From the NCBI GenBank assembly GCA_965153455.1, contig OZ234495.1:15186875-15250874 (forward strand): a DNA stretch of 64,000 nt, written 5' to 3'. Each line of letters starts with the position of its first letter. Position 1 is the first letter of the stretch. The DNA is from Sphagnum compactum (Eukaryota; Bryophyta; Sphagnopsida; Sphagnales). Below are positions 34,401 through 47,284 of the stretch, piece by piece. The notes under the pieces are model-generated. The model had not been told where the DNA came from and made no database searches. It was given only the letters and a program-made list of their open reading frames with translations. A program made the position numbers and the translations under genes.

Positions 34401-36282
34401 AATGGATGTTAAATGAATACAAATCCACAATAGAATCATTGCCATTCAATTCAAATATTCAATCTTTTATATACAATGAATTGAATTTTGGAACAAGTTT
34501 GGGGAAAGGAGCCTTTGGTAAGGTGTATCAAAGTTGTTGGAAAGACACCAAGATTGCGATTAAAGTTTTAAAATGGAGTGGCTCCCACAATGAAGGTGCA
34601 AAAAAATCTTTCATATCTGAAGTGCGCACTTTGGGATCAATTCAACATATCAATTTGGTTCGTCTTTTGGGCTATTGTATCAAAGGCTTACAACATATGT
34701 TGGTATATGAATACATTTCAAATTCATCTATTGACAAATGGCTCGATGAGGACAACCTTTTGGATTGGGACCGACGAGTGTGCATCATTATAGGGGTTGC
34801 TCAAGGATTGGCACACTTGCATAAATGTAATCCGATAATTGTCCATCTTGACATCAAACCACAAAATATCCTTTTGGATCACGATTACACCCCAAAATTG
34901 GCTGATTTTGGGTTGGCAAAAATTTTAGATGGCAAGGATGAAAATGTGGTATGTGCCCCACCATTTTTTTTTTATTGGTTATGTGCATGCACATTATATC
35001 TTAATGCGATTATGAACTTTGCAAATTTGAACACTCTTTTTAGGCACAACTTGCTAATTTCATATTTGCATTATTATAGGTCATGGAACAAATTTGAAAA
35101 AATTCATAATCTAAAATGAATATTTGAAAAGCATTTAATGTAATAATTCATGAAATTACATTTTATATTACAATTTTTCTTTTATGTGTGCATGAGTAAT
35201 GACACAAGGCTTGAAACTTTTGTGAGTGAAAAAATTCAAAAATAAATCATGGGCTCCTATTGGTATTGGACTGGATCTTGGGTATGGGTTTTATGAACTT
35301 CAACATGTATATTCAATGCATGTGACATTCGTTGAAATCATTGATTTGTTTGGAAAATAAAATTCAGATACGGTTAGCTTCAACTTCTACACCAGGAACA
35401 AGCGGATATATGGCACCAGAAATTCTTCTAAAGCAAGCATCGACAAAGAGTGATGTGTATAGCTTTGGAGTCTTGTTGATTCAACTTATGAATGGATCAC
35501 CATTCATTTTAAGTGGAAATGAAGTTCGCATTCACAAATTTATCCAATGGGCACAAAAGGTTAATGTGGAAGAAAATGGATTTCAACAAATTTTCAATGT
35601 TGTAATTGATAATTCAATCATTGGGTTTGACCGCAATGAAGCCAAATTTTTTTTGGAAATTTCCCTTCAATGCATCAAGGTAATTTTTGTGCCAAATCTT
35701 TTATGTGTATTATTCAATTTGTTGTTAAGCAAATTTGAAAAACCCAAATCATGGATTTGATGTAGTACTTGAGACAATTTGAAATAAATCAAACTAGATT
35801 CTCCACTGAATGTAAAACTTCCTAAAAAGGTTTACACATGAAAATGGTACATTGAATTTCACTTGGAATTATTTTAGACCATTTGCATGATTGATATGTA
35901 TAGTTGAAAGGAATATCTTATTTTCAAAGTCAATAAAATCATGTTGTTGAATAAAGATATAAGTTGGTTTCAACATTCTTTTTTGAAAGATATATGTACA
36001 AATTATGTCATTGCAAATTGAAACATGAACATGTAGTCCCATTTATTCGAGCATTTTGCCATGGTTTGATTATAACGTATAACTATTACATAATAAACAT
36101 CTAACTTTTATGACATTTGTTTCTTATAGGAAGACCCAAATCAAAGACCAGGAATGCAAGAAGTTCTGCAACTTTTTGAAGGATTGAACAAAAAGAAAGG
36201 CATACAATATATTCCCACATCAATTCCAATATATTTCAACATATTATTGAAAAGATTTGCCTCCACTTTCAAATTGAAATGA
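32978..36282 (+). CDS. TPR-array/protein kinase fusion (receptor-like cytoplasmic kinase type), non-RD
   Basis: Exons: (32978)-34948, 35368-35679 and 36130-36282, all joined in phase 0 with GT/AG sites; about 811 aa from the first in-frame ATG. The N-terminal ~485 residues are TPR units (protein-protein binding). The kinase follows: LGKGAFGKVY, AIKVLK (ATP Lys), FISEVRTLG, LVYEYISNSS, HLDIKPQN, ADFGLAK, GTSGYMAPE, KSDVYSFGVLL and a final NQRPGMQEV. The catalytic loop has HLD where HRD is usual, making it non-RD; the catalytic Asp, the Lys and DFG are intact, so activity is plausible. No signal peptide or membrane helix is seen, suggesting a cytosolic kinase. TPR before kinase is the reverse of plant BSK kinases. 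The start is uncertain: a TAA lies just upstream at 32891 and an upstream exon cannot be excluded. Confidence 0.8.
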
Positions 36283-38365
36283 TTTGTATATTTATTATAT
36301 GATTACACTCAACATGTATACTTAATGTAACATTTGTCCATATCATTCGATTATATTTTTTGTAAATGTGGAAAGGTATTCCATTATGTCCATAGACTCA
36401 AAGTTTCACAATTATTTATAATATATTCTCATACAACTTGGCAACTTGTGTGTTTTGTATAGATGAAAAATTAGATGTTTATGAAATGAAAAAAAACATT
36501 TTCATAATCTTTTGTATAATCTAGATGTATATAAGTGTACATATTGATTGGAATCCTTTCAAAATTGACCTTTGTTAATATTTCAAAAATTGGCCTTGGT
36601 TATGATGATTAGCTCTTGATTAATAATGTGTTACACTTCTTATTTGACACATAAGTATGTAGTAGGCACTATAGGAGCATTGATCTTTTTTTCCAAGTGG
36701 CTTTGGGCATATGGTCATGTCTAAATTTTCTAGTTCAAGATTAATTGTTGGACATAACACAATAAATGTTGAAATGATGCCCATTTTTTCAAACAGACGT
36801 TTAATCAAGTTAACATTATGGGATATTAAATGTTTTTTAGGAATTTTTAGACACCCATTACAATACTAAAGGAAAATTTTGTGTTCATAGATTTGGATAT
36901 ACTTTAGATTCGGGTTTATAAAATGATGATATACTTGAAAACGAAAGAATTCATTTTCGCATATAGTTGCATGTAAATTATAAACCTTCTAATTATGATA
37001 GCATATGATGGGTTATTGGCCCTTTTATTTCCTATTAGCAAAATTGTAATGGCTCATTATAACTTGATTATGGACTTCAAATTATGACCTCCACTAAGAT
37101 AATATAAATTAATAATGTTAAAACTTGAACATTCTAACTAGATGTTGGCCTATGTTTGGCTTATATATGTTGAACCTTAAATACCTAATAAGCCAAAACT
37201 AATTTCAAGAAATGTATTGTTGGGGAATATAATTTGATTTTAAATACTTAAAAGGCGTGTGGTCCCAAAGGGTTCCCAATTAGATGCAACTAGTGTTGTT
37301 TTACACATCTAATTTTTGTTTAAACTAAAAACATATTCTAGTCAAGTTTATTGTTTCCATGGCAATATTGTTTTAGTAATTCAAATTGCATCATTTTATT
37401 TATCCTTAGATTATTGGATACTTAAGTATCCAATATTTGCAAAAATATTGACAAACCAACTTTACATATAATTGAGATTTTATTAGTTTAATATTTATCT
37501 TTTTTCAGTGTCAATTATGTTTCAAAAAATAAAATAAAATTATCATGGTCTCTAGGTTTACCAATCAATTGTGATTGCACTATCAAATCATTTTCATTTG
37601 ATGATCCCAAGAATGTGACACTTATATGCAACACGTGTAAAGTTCAAAACCTTCAATTATCGTTGCATTTTTTTGGCATACTTTAATTTATCAACAAGCT
37701 CATCATTCCATGAATAGAATTGTAGGAATATGGCACTATATTCTAATATACCATATACTATCATGATACCCCTTTCTTGTGGTTTCATTTAGCCCTTCCT
37801 GAGTCAAACTATCATACATTTTCTTCCAATTTGATTTAGGTCTTCACCACCAAAGCTCTCTTCTTCCAAAAAAGGGGATTTGTAACTTTTAAATGGGTAC
37901 ACATTGACTTTAATGTTGTATTAGCACAATGCAAACTAATGCCTAATTGCCTGGTGTTGTGCACCATTGTTACCCTATGTGCTACAATAAACCTTGGGAT
38001 GAATCCTTTAAACCTTGAAATCCACATTTTTGTCAACTTTTTGGCATGTATTGCTTCTTTCAATGGTGCACCTAAAAACCCATCATTAGCCTTTGCTTCC
38101 GGTCAATCTTTGGAGGGGATACCACTCGAACATCCTAATGTGTGCAACTTCCATTCCAGACCTCAGGTGTTATGGTTCTTCATGTGCTCATATTCTAGGC
38201 TTAGCTCCTCCAATCGCTTAAACACTTGGAAATAAGAGAGTATTGATAGTGCTCATGTGTGCTACACACAATTGATCTTGTCAAAGATCCACAATGACAT
38301 TTTGATCTATAAATAATGCACAAATTGCCATGCATATAATCTCATATGAATGACATGCAATCAAA
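36283..38365. other. No gene recognised
   Basis: AT-rich sequence downstream of the kinase. Short frames near 37836-38235 on both strands match nothing I know. Confidence 0.5.
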
Positions 38366-38640
38366 AAAAGGGGGGGGGGGGGGGTTGGGGGGGGAACCAT
38401 GAGGGGGGAGTGAAAGTGAACCTTTTTTGTTCACCTAATGTCAAGCTTGAAGAAGCAATGGCAATGGTGCTCCTACTTCAGCCAATGCATTACCACTTCC
38501 CTTCCCTATAAACAAAAAAAAACAAAAGGGGAACAAAACGAATTTAGTACACAATACACACAACCTGCACCACAAAAAATAAGAAAAGGGGAACAAGGTG
38601 ACAACAAGGAAATGAGTGTGAGGTGTGAACGTATTACTCA
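38366..38640. repeat. Poly-G tract followed by a diverged unit of the ~210-bp satellite
   Basis: Two long G runs (16 or so, then 9) occur at about 38368-38395. From 38430, TCACCTAATGTCAAGCTTGA and GCAATGGTGCTCCTACTTCA-like sequence matches the satellite at 25549-26560. Confidence 0.65.
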
Positions 38641-39784
38641 CTTGAAACGGACGATAGACTAGTGAAACTAAATGTAAAATGCCACTAGAATTTGAGTTCT
38701 TAACTCCAAACTTTGTTGAAAGACTACACAACACTATAACCTAAACAACTACAAATTACAAACAAGTGAAAGCATGGTAAAGTAGACAACTTTTGATCCT
38801 TGTCACCAAAAAAAAAAAGTAACCATAAACAAGTTTCAATGTACTGAAAGTAAAAATGTTTTTTTATTTAATCATGAACACAAGGATAATTTTTATTTTA
38901 TCACAATGATGTTGATTAATCACATATTTAATATGCATTCAAGTATATTTTTAAAAAATAACTATATTTTTTCTACTTTTTTTAGTTGTCCAAACTTGTA
39001 CAAGTAGGTGAAAATAGATGAATTATTGAATATTTTCCATTTTCAACATGATATAACTTTAAAATGTACTTGTAAATTCTCAATGTTTAAATATTATAGT
39101 AGAATACATCAAACCTTTAATGAAAAAGTTTAGGGTTAAATTCAATTTGACTACTCATTTTCAAACATACTTATTATTTACTTTTATTATGCCAAAATTT
39201 CTCAGATTTTGTAATCACCTCATTATAAAATCAAAGAAAAGCACCATGTTTTTATTATGTTATTAAAATTATTTTCAATTTACTTTCTTCTATTTGTAAT
39301 GAAATATTTTTGCTACAAGCTCATGAATTGTCATAACCTCTATAAACATTTTTTTAATCTTTAAATTTGTTAATTAGTTGATAAAACATTCAATGTCCTT
39401 GAATTTGACACTCAAATAAGAAGTTAAATGTTGAAGATGTGGAAAGTTGTGACCAACTTGCTCCTTTTGCTAAGTAAATGAAGGTGGGAAATTGTCGTAT
39501 TTTCATTTTCACTTTGATGTTCTATGTCTTCCATATCAATTGTATCATCATCCATTATTGTTGGATTTGTAATTTCTTCATTTGTTTGATTACTTCTTCA
39601 ACCATTTTGAACACATCAATTCCTTTGATGTTGTCAAATGTTGAGTTCCTTATGATTTTGTTTCTATTTGAGCTTTTAAAGTTTGATTTATATAGAAATC
39701 ATTTGAATTCACAATGCACATTTGCAAATTTTCACCAAATCTAACATCTGGCGTAATGAATATTTATTCTTTTGTAATAAATTT

Positions 39785-40400
39785 TTAAAACTTTCCTATT
39801 AATATTCCAAAAGCTCTTTCCACTAACATATTTGTATTTGATTGGATAAAATTCCACTATGGTTTATACCTTGGCAACCCATCTTTTCCACCTTTGAATG
39901 GAAAATAAAACATGCATGCATTGAATAATTGACATCTCTTATCAACTTGTAAGGTAAAAACTTGTCCTTCATCACACACTTTTTTTAATTTCTTTTTTGA
40001 AAAAAAACCCAATCATGAATACTACATATCCACCCATAGTCATAACCCCAAAAATTACATTTTGCATGTACAACTTTTTGAATCAATGTGGAATAGAAAA
40101 CCTTTCTAATAATAATATGATTTTGGATCTATTTTAGGTGCAATAATTAGAATATGATTACCTACCATATATGGCATCTAAAATGTAAACAAATTCCATG
40201 TAAACTTTCAAAACTAGGAGTGATTTCCTTGATCTATTTATAGTCAATTTAGTTACCAACAATGGTTTCAAGTACTTTCTAATTGTTGCACAAAATTCTC
40301 TCATTATAATTGATGTTATATTTTTTACAATGCCATAAACTTCACACATTTGCAATGAATTTTCAATACCAAATCTTGCAAAAGCCATTGAGCTACTCTA
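39785..40400 (-). pseudogene. PIF/Harbinger-type transposase (HARBI1-like nuclease), decayed
   Basis: On the minus strand 40388-40158 reads MAFARFGIENSLQMCEVYGI, SIIMREFCATIRKYLKPLL, then LDAIYGRHILIIAPKIDPKS. Further on (39900-39793), in a shifted frame, it reads YFPFKGGKDGLPRYKP, WNFIQSNTN, and MLVERAFGIL. These blocks are the conserved nuclease of plant PIF/Harbinger transposases. The first catalytic Asp expected in AIDG is Tyr (AIYG); the last acidic residue in VERAFG is kept. Stops and frameshifts separate the blocks. The partner Myb-like gene of active Harbinger elements was not found. A Harbinger-type MITE lies at 47028-47232. Confidence 0.75.
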
Positions 40401-42015
40401 GCTTTTATAATGATGTTCTTTTTCATGTTTGTATTTTTTCATTTAAGACTTGGAACTACAACCCTAATCAAAAGATAAAATGTCTTGTAACTTAACCTTA
40501 TACATTGTTAAAACATTTTTTCAAAAAAACTCCCTGAAAACTGATTTTCCACGTATCTAATCATCCTTTCATACTTCCATATGCTTTGAACTCTTGATGG
40601 CATTTCAACAAACTTTGAAAAAAATAACAATGCATTTATCATACTCCAATGTTGTGCAAGAGCTATTCATTGCAATAAAATCATTAGTACAATTATTTAA
40701 TGCATCGCCATAGTGAAAACTAGGACCACCAATATTTTGTGCCTTCCTCATCCATTCCCTATGTAGTAGGAAACAAAAGCAAGAAGCAAAATAAAAAATA
40801 AAAAAATGAGATAAATGAAAAAAGAAAAATGCTGACCTAATCTTCTCTTATGTGAATCCCACATTTTTACCAATTGGACTCTCAAATTGAACACCGTGTT
40901 TTTAGACAAACTCATTGTACCTTACGAAAAACAAGAACAAAAAAATTAATGTGAAGAAGTGTCCAATTCAAGGATTCAGTTTGTCTGAAGTTGGTCCCTA
41001 AAATTTTGGAAGCTCAACCACCATCTACAGTGGCTCTAAACCTAACAAAGTGTCTTCATGTACAAAGCCACAAAGAGAGACACGCTGCATTTGCATTCAT
41101 GGCACATACATTCTCCATTTTCCAACTTGTAAAAGCAGTTCAGCATTCAGTTCTCAAAAAGCTTCAACAAAAGTGCAAGCCTACAAGGCCTTCCTTCTCC
41201 CGTTCACACCATCCAGCAAAAGTGTTGAAAAGCAGTGTGATATAAATTATGTGCACATCCAGAAATGGAGACCACCACCTGTCTCGCATTCAATTTCTCA
41301 GTTCAGTTTTGCAGTAGCCATTGTAGTTAAATCAAGGTTCACACTTAACAAATTTCAAAGCCTCGACATTTTTCAAGGCGCTCATTTTAGCAGCATCATA
41401 CGACTCCAGGATGGAAGAAGAACAGCCATCAAGCGTGATGACCAAGAACAAACCCACAGCAGAAAACGGGAGAAACAACAAAAATTGTTGCTCAGATCTC
41501 ATGGTGACCATGATGTGTGTGGCACTCTTCGCCATCGCTGGAGTCCGTCCATCAACACCCAAGTTGCATAAAACCCAATTTCGGCATCCTTTTTCTTCTT
41601 CGCTATTTTAGGTTTAGGGTTTAGGGTTTAAGGTGCATTTGGACTGAAGAGATACGTGGGTCCCAGAAAGTGTTTCCGGAATTGACGGAAGATATGCGTG
41701 GTCGCCATTATCCTCTCAAGCTCCATCACCCTGCACTTAAGGACAATTAAGGAGAAAGATGGAAGACCACAAGAGGAGGTGGTGCAGTTCGTCCATTAGC
41801 AGCAGATTCTTCTTCTTCTACTCCTCATCACTGCTCGCCTGAAACCCAGCTGTGCAGCAATCCCCTAACAGTTAGAGAATTTTTGATATGGCTCGTTGCT
41901 ATTTCTGATCCATGAGAGAGAGGATGATGATGATGTAAGGAATTGGAAGAAGCTTGCAAGGCTGCAAGGCTAGGGAGGAGGAGGTGAGAAGAAGGACATT
42001 GCAAGTTCTTCAACA
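40401..42015. other. Intergenic and promoter region of the peptidyl-tRNA hydrolase gene
   Basis: A short ATG-started frame at 41411-41611 and overlapping frames at 41050-41571 have no recognisable domain. The base composition becomes less AT-rich after about 41000, in keeping with transcribed leader or promoter. Telomere-like repeats are at 41608-41634. Confidence 0.4.
41608..41634 (+). promoter_or_regulatory. Telo-box-like TTTAGGG repeats upstream of the PTH2 gene
   Basis: TTTAGGTTTAGGGTTTAGGG then TTTAAGG. Telo boxes (AAACCCTA) are common in promoters of plant translation-related genes. It is ~380 bp before the PTH2 start codon. Similar motifs are scattered elsewhere (51905, 53518, 54951), so significance is modest. 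Confidence 0.4.
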
Positions 42016-44107
42016 ATGCCTATAGGCCGCGGTTCTTCTGCAGTAAGTTTCTGTTCATCAGACCACCATCTCTCTCTCTCTCTCTCTCTCTTCTTGAGTT
42101 TCCGCCAGGCTTGCTATGTTTCTACAATGGTGCACATCTTCACATCTCTGTCTGTGAGGAGTCAGCCTTCTTCTTTTCTCATTCTGCCTTGATCTTCTCT
42201 TTGAGTGAGAAATTCTGCTGCGTCATAATTTCTTGACCCAATTGTGCTGTTGTATTATGGGTTTTTGGTTTTCACAAGGCAAGTAGGAAGGAAACAAGGA
42301 CCAAGGAAACATGGCTGTCCAGGGCACTTAGCCCTGCAAGCTTGCTACCTGGAATGGTGATTGGGTTTTTCCTGGGCCTTTGGGTGGAATTACCAAAGGG
42401 AGGATTTAGTCAAGGAGGATCTTCTCCTTCTTCTTCATATGAAGAATATCATCCAAAGCAGCGTCACTCTCTCAAATCAAAGAAAGTGAAATCTGGTGAG
42501 CGCAAATTGGGAAATCTAGGCAGTGGAAGCTCATCCTCTTCTTCATTACCACCAGAATCCGCAGACGATAGTGGTGAATTGAAAATGGTGCAACTTTGCT
42601 TTCCCTCTCAAATACTTGAGATTCTTCTGTTCTTGATGACAAATGCATCAAGAAAACAGGGGGGCAAATTCGTTTTTAACTGGTTTTTTTCTGGATCTGG
42701 TGCAGGTGTTTGTTGTAAGACAAGACTTGAAGATGGGAAGTGGCAAAATTGCATCCCAATGTGCACGTAAAGCTTCTTCTCTGCTTCTGATACCAAACCC
42801 TAATTCCTAAAACCCTACTTCTCTTGTACAGCTTGCCTTATTGTACTCACTCCTCACCACATTCTGCACTCATGTGCATCACATTCAAATATGAAAGTGG
42901 TCATGCTCAAATCTGAGAGAGTTTGTGCTGTTGAAGTGGAGTTTTCTTCCAGCTGAGTTTGGCATTAGGGTTCTGGATACATCTTATATAAGTTGAAATC
43001 CATTGCTTTGTGTGAAGAGTTTTTCCTAGAGCAGAAATCTAGAAAACTTTTGATCATAGGAGAACTAGAGCAAACTAGGTAGGAAAATACTCTTTTGATC
43101 ATACTTTTGCTTGTTCTTTCTGTGTGTACAACAGATGCTGCAGTGGGAATCTACCATGAGCTTCTGTCGAGGCAGCGAGTCTTGTTGAAAAAATGGGAGG
43201 ATTGTGGGCAACCAAAGATTGTGGTCACTTGCAAGAATCAACATGAACTGTAAGAGGCTTCCCTCCTCATAATGCCATTGTTGTTAAGCAAACCCTAGTT
43301 AATTTAGCCAAGTTCTCAGATTCTGAAGAAGCAAAGCATAACAAACTAGGCACTTGAGAAATGAAGTTACAAAGCAGCATGGAAGTGGGAAGTGTTAATC
43401 TTTCCTCCTCTGAGGATTATGCTCTTTTTCCCATATCCCTGCAATTTCAAACTCCTGGTACTTTGTGTTCTTCATCCAATACAATGTGATGCCTGCATTA
43501 AGTAAAAGGTTTGGTATGGAAGACAGGAATGAGCTACGGAGTAAGGCAGAGAGGGTGGGCCTCCCAACTTTCACTGTTGCTGATGCTGGTCGCACCCAAG
43601 TAAGGTTTCACATACCAGCTCTCATATTTCTGCTATCACACAAAGAACATAGCATTTTTTCAAGGAAAAATGGCTAAACCCTAAACCCTAGAACCTCAAA
43701 GTCATGTGTAAGTTGTCCTAAGTTCTCTGAGGCATTCAATCTCAATTCTAGGTATTCATACTATATTGTCAATGAGTCAAGGTGGGTTCCAAGTTTAGAA
43801 TGCTGCTCAATTGTTTGTGCTCTGTTTCACTGGTTTAGGAACAAATCACTGAAGCACTGCTTGCTGACAGGTTGCAGCAGGATCCAAGACAGTGCTTGTT
43901 ATTGGGCCAGGTGACAACTATGATTCCCAACTTTGTTCAAACACTTTTTCAATGCCACATCTACTTTTCTTTCTTCCTGATTTTGCTCAATCCCCCCCCC
44001 CCCAAGAGCTGCAGTAATGTTACGTAAGATAACATCCAAAGTTTATTACATTTGCAGGATCAAAGGCATCAATAGATGCAATCACTCGGCATCTCCGACT
44101 TCTTTGA
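42016..44107 (+). CDS. PTH2: Peptidyl-tRNA hydrolase 2 (PTH2 family), seven exons
   Basis: Releases peptides from peptidyl-tRNA dropped by ribosomes. Exons: 42016-42042, 42279-42587, 42706-42766, 43135-43249, 43527-43599, 43871-43910 and 44058-44107; phases match throughout and the product is 224 aa. Exon 2 encodes a hydrophobic segment (SLLPGMVIGFFLGLWVELP), a likely membrane anchor at residues ~34-52 as in other eukaryotic PTH2 proteins, followed by a Ser-rich linker. The catalytic domain starts at KMVFVVRQDLKMGSGKIASQ, with CAHAAVG (active-site His, split by an intron), WEDCGQPKIVV, LRSKAERVGLP, ADAGRTQ (catalytic Asp and Thr), VAAGSKTVLVIGPG and the C-terminal helix ITRHLRLL. All expected motifs are present, so it should be active. 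Confidence 0.93.
42067..42091 (+). repeat. CT dinucleotide microsatellite in PTH2 intron 1
   Basis: About eleven CT units (TCTCTCTCTCTCTCTCTCTC) lie 25 bp after the first donor site. Confidence 0.85.
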
Positions 44108-45570
44108 TACATATTTACACATTGTGAACATGGAGCTCTCTCTGGCAGGAACATACACACCTCACGATACCCAATCGGCTAGATGATTCTGAAGGGAACA
44201 ATGGTATGTGAAATTCAGACAAGTTTCAATGCCAAACTCCAAGGATTGGTGAGCTTTTGCTTTTCAGTTTTGTCATTCCAAGCTTCTTGAACATGATTAT
44301 CATGAAAACAGAGAGATTCATTCAGTGACTAACAAAAGAAACAAGCAAACAGTTCATATGTGTTAGACACAAATGAGAAACTCAAAAGTTCATTTTCTTC
44401 CATATGTGAAAATAACTTAGGTGTGTGGTCTGCCACCAGCTCCTGCATTGACATCATTCACCCTCCAAAAGCTAGGGAACAAAATACTCCCAAAATTTGC
44501 ACAACCTATTTTTGTTTCAATGTCAAGAGGCTCTCACCTGCAGCAATCAGCTTGGAAAAATTACATGGGTAATGTCTAGGGGGATGGGCAATTTGTCATA
44601 TCTACTTCAGGATCGTCCCTAAGTTTCACTATTTTAGTCCAAACATGATGGAAATGTTTAGCAGTAAATAAACAAACCACAGTTGAGCACAACAATAGAA
44701 GAAGTAAAGATTGAGAATTGGTCGATCAAATTGGTTACCGTTCTTTGGACAAGGAAGAGAGGGGAAAGTGAGTTGAAAATTCCGTTAAGTCCTTAATCTT
44801 GTTGTGACTAGCCTTTTAATGAATGGTAAATGCTGTGTTTTTTCCATGAGTACTTGATGGAAAAGCTTACACCATTGCTTTCATGCCCTTTGTCAAATTG
44901 TCCTCGAGAAGCATAGCATATTGAAGGAGATTGTGTAGTATCATGAATCCTAGATTGTGCAAGTTTTCAAATTGCAATGAAAGAATACGAGAAGCCAATG
45001 CTTTGTGCCCTGAAGGAGGAATTTCTCAAGTTGGAATTGATGCAAATTGGACTTGGAGAGCTGGAGAAGGCATTACCTAAAGAAGTGGGATGATGGGTTC
45101 TCAAGTTTGAAGTATCACAATATATTATCCATAAAATTGTAGAAGAACAATGCACTATATGCATCACCAATGATGGCTATCTTAGTTGTCATTAATGTTC
45201 AAACCATGGATCTATGTAGCCCAACCTAGATACTGAACTTGGATTAAGGTTCAAGATTTTAAGGTCTAGGGTTTAAGGTTTAGTACCTGCTCTGCTGAAT
45301 ACATTAAGGGAAGTATTCTGTTCTTAAATGATGTCAGGACCATGGGTAAATAGTTCAGCACTTTTAAGTTCTTTCTTATGTAAGTGCTTTATAACTGCCA
45401 TCTGCTGAAGCTTCAAAGTCACTTACATCTCTCTTACTGCATGACAACAGTTTTGGCAGGAAAGCACAGACAATGTTGGGTGAGTTCATAATCTCTTTAT
45501 TTTTTCATTAAGTTTTTAGTTTGGAGTGCTGGTTAAGAGTTAAAACAACAAGCTGCCAATCCATGTCTTA
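44108..45570. other. No gene recognised; includes the 3' region of PTH2
   Basis: A C run lies at 43993-44003 inside the preceding intron. Beyond the stop codon no coding motif is visible. CTAGGGTTTAAGG-type telomere-like motifs occur near 45268. Confidence 0.45.
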
Positions 45571-45574
45571 ATGC

Positions 45575-45703
45575 AGAAAATTTCTTAGTGTTTTCAGAGG
45601 CTATGTATTAAACAGATCTTAGTCTGTTCAGAGGCCATGTATTAAAAGCTGTGGAGATGCTCTCTTTTAATATATGGCCTCTGAAAACACTAGGAAATTT
45701 TCT
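45575..45703. repeat. Hairpin/foldback element with an internal partial copy
   Basis: The left arm AGAAAATTTCTTAGTGTTTT then CAGAGGCTATGTATTAAA pairs with TTTAATATATGGCCTCTGAA then AACACTAGGAAATTTTCT. A second TTCAGAGGCCATGTATTAAA between them pairs with the same right arm around GAGATGCTC, so part of the left arm has been duplicated. Confidence 0.7.
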
Positions 45704-46105
45704 AAACTCCACCAGTACTCAGAATGTGACCCTGCACATTAAGATGCTGGATGAAGAGAAGTCAAAACATGCTGGTTTATTTCAACAAAATGGTTTGAGT
45801 CAGTTTTTTTCCACTTAGTTTGCTGAGGTTGGTTAATCATAATGATTGGTCTAAATGGTTTTTGCTTAGTAGTCTCTGACCTATTTGCAGTCTCCAGTTT
45901 AGTTTTATCATCGAGCTAGAAAGAAATAAAAAACTAAATGTGGATGCGAGAAACATTTTTACAGGGTCATATACTAAGCAACTAGAAATGCTCCAATGCC
46001 CTCGGCAAGGGCATTATCTCTACATGTTGTCACAAAAATTGAACATTGTCCATCAGCTGAACTCAAATTGATTTGATAAAATAATAATCATGTGAAAATT
46101 ATTTT

Positions 46106-46690
46106 TTCATAAATTCATATTGTCTAATTACAAGTGTCAAAAAGTTAACATGAAACTTTTTCATTTTATTCATATGTATTTCATACGTGTTTTAAATGCA
46201 TGACATTTATATTTAAATATTACAAACTTATGAAAAAATAAATTTTCAAATTGTGGCTTAAGAAATTTGTGATGTCCCTCTATAATCATTTTGTGTAAGA
46301 ATAAGGGTTGTGCAAGGTCAATTCTAGTAAAGGCTACCCAAGGACTTTACACAATGTAAAAAACATGTGTGTTTTTATTTATTTATTTATTTCATGTGAT
46401 ATCCAATGGTATCTTCTAGACATAACACAAAGTTGTCCAATCTAAAAGAAAATAAGATCATCATCACAAACTTTTTAAACCATAGTTTGATAATATTATC
46501 AAGTGAATTTATTTTTTTCATAAGTTCATATAATTTAAACATAGGTATTATGTGTTTAAAACACATATGAAACACTTATAAATGCAAGATTTTACTATGA
46601 ATGAAAAAAAAATTCATTCTATTTATGTGCGCTTCATACACCTTTTAAATAAAATCATTTATGTTTGAACAATATGAATCAATGAAAAAC
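46106..46690. repeat. Two AT-rich inverted-repeat elements of one family
   Basis: TTTTTTCATAAATTCATATT (46110) pairs with AACTTATGAAAAAATAAA (46226), and TTTTTTCATAAGTTCATATA (46510) pairs with a diverged ATATGAATCAATGAAAAA (46672). The two are related. Low complexity limits certainty. Confidence 0.4.
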
Positions 46691-47027
46691 ATATTTCACA
46701 TAAATATTGTTACCAAATCATGACACAAGAACTTTATGATAATAACTCATAACACGAAAATTCACGATATCAAAATGAATTAAAAGACATTTCATTAAAA
46801 AGACACATTGAAATAATTCATCTCCATTTCAAAATTAGGAAAGCCTGAGAAACCACCATCAAACAAATCAAAATTTGTATGGATTCCACGTAATAAGAAC
46901 GGTAACTTGCAATACCCTTCTTTTTGCAATTTTTAAAATCGACAAACCAATCTGATTTGGTAGCAATAGAGCTATTGGAGGACAATAGAAGGATGTGGAG
47001 GTATTGCTTTGAAGATACACTTATTTA

Positions 47028-47232
47028 AGGTCCGTTCACACTTGGTGTTAGGGACTCTAGTGTTGAGTCCCTTGACACCATACTAGTCATTTAAGACTTA
47101 AACCTACTTATCATAAAGATTTTATATTAAACTAAAATTCACTTAACATTAAGCTATTGCCCATTTAACATTGGGTCCGTGCCACCTAGATTTTCATTTA
47201 ACATTGATTTAACAGCAAGTGCGAATGCACCA
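47028..47232. mobile_element. PIF/Harbinger-type (Tourist-like) MITE, 205 bp
   Basis: The left end AGGTCCGTTCACACTTGGTG then TTA is matched by the inverted right end (TGGTGCATTCGCACTTGCTG then TTA). TTA flanks both sides (47025-47027 and 47233-47235), the target duplication of this superfamily. The interior repeats ATTTAACATT strings and codes for nothing. Confidence 0.75.
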
Positions 47233-47284
47233 TTAGACTGGTCAAGCTTTCAAAGACCTATATAAATAATATTTTATATTACTC

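Noticed and set aside
37836-38235. Overlapping frames on both strands near 38 kb
   Set aside because: No motif matched; not linked to a splice-consistent gene.
41050-41611. Frames of 173 and 66 codons upstream of PTH2
   Set aside because: No domain, overlapping frames, and position in the probable promoter. A small upstream ORF cannot be excluded but is not supported.
43812-43870. Extra PTH2 exon reading EQITEALLADRLQQ
   Set aside because: It directly precedes the acceptor at 43869 but would disrupt the conserved join of DAGRTQ to VAAGSKTVLV; treated as intron.
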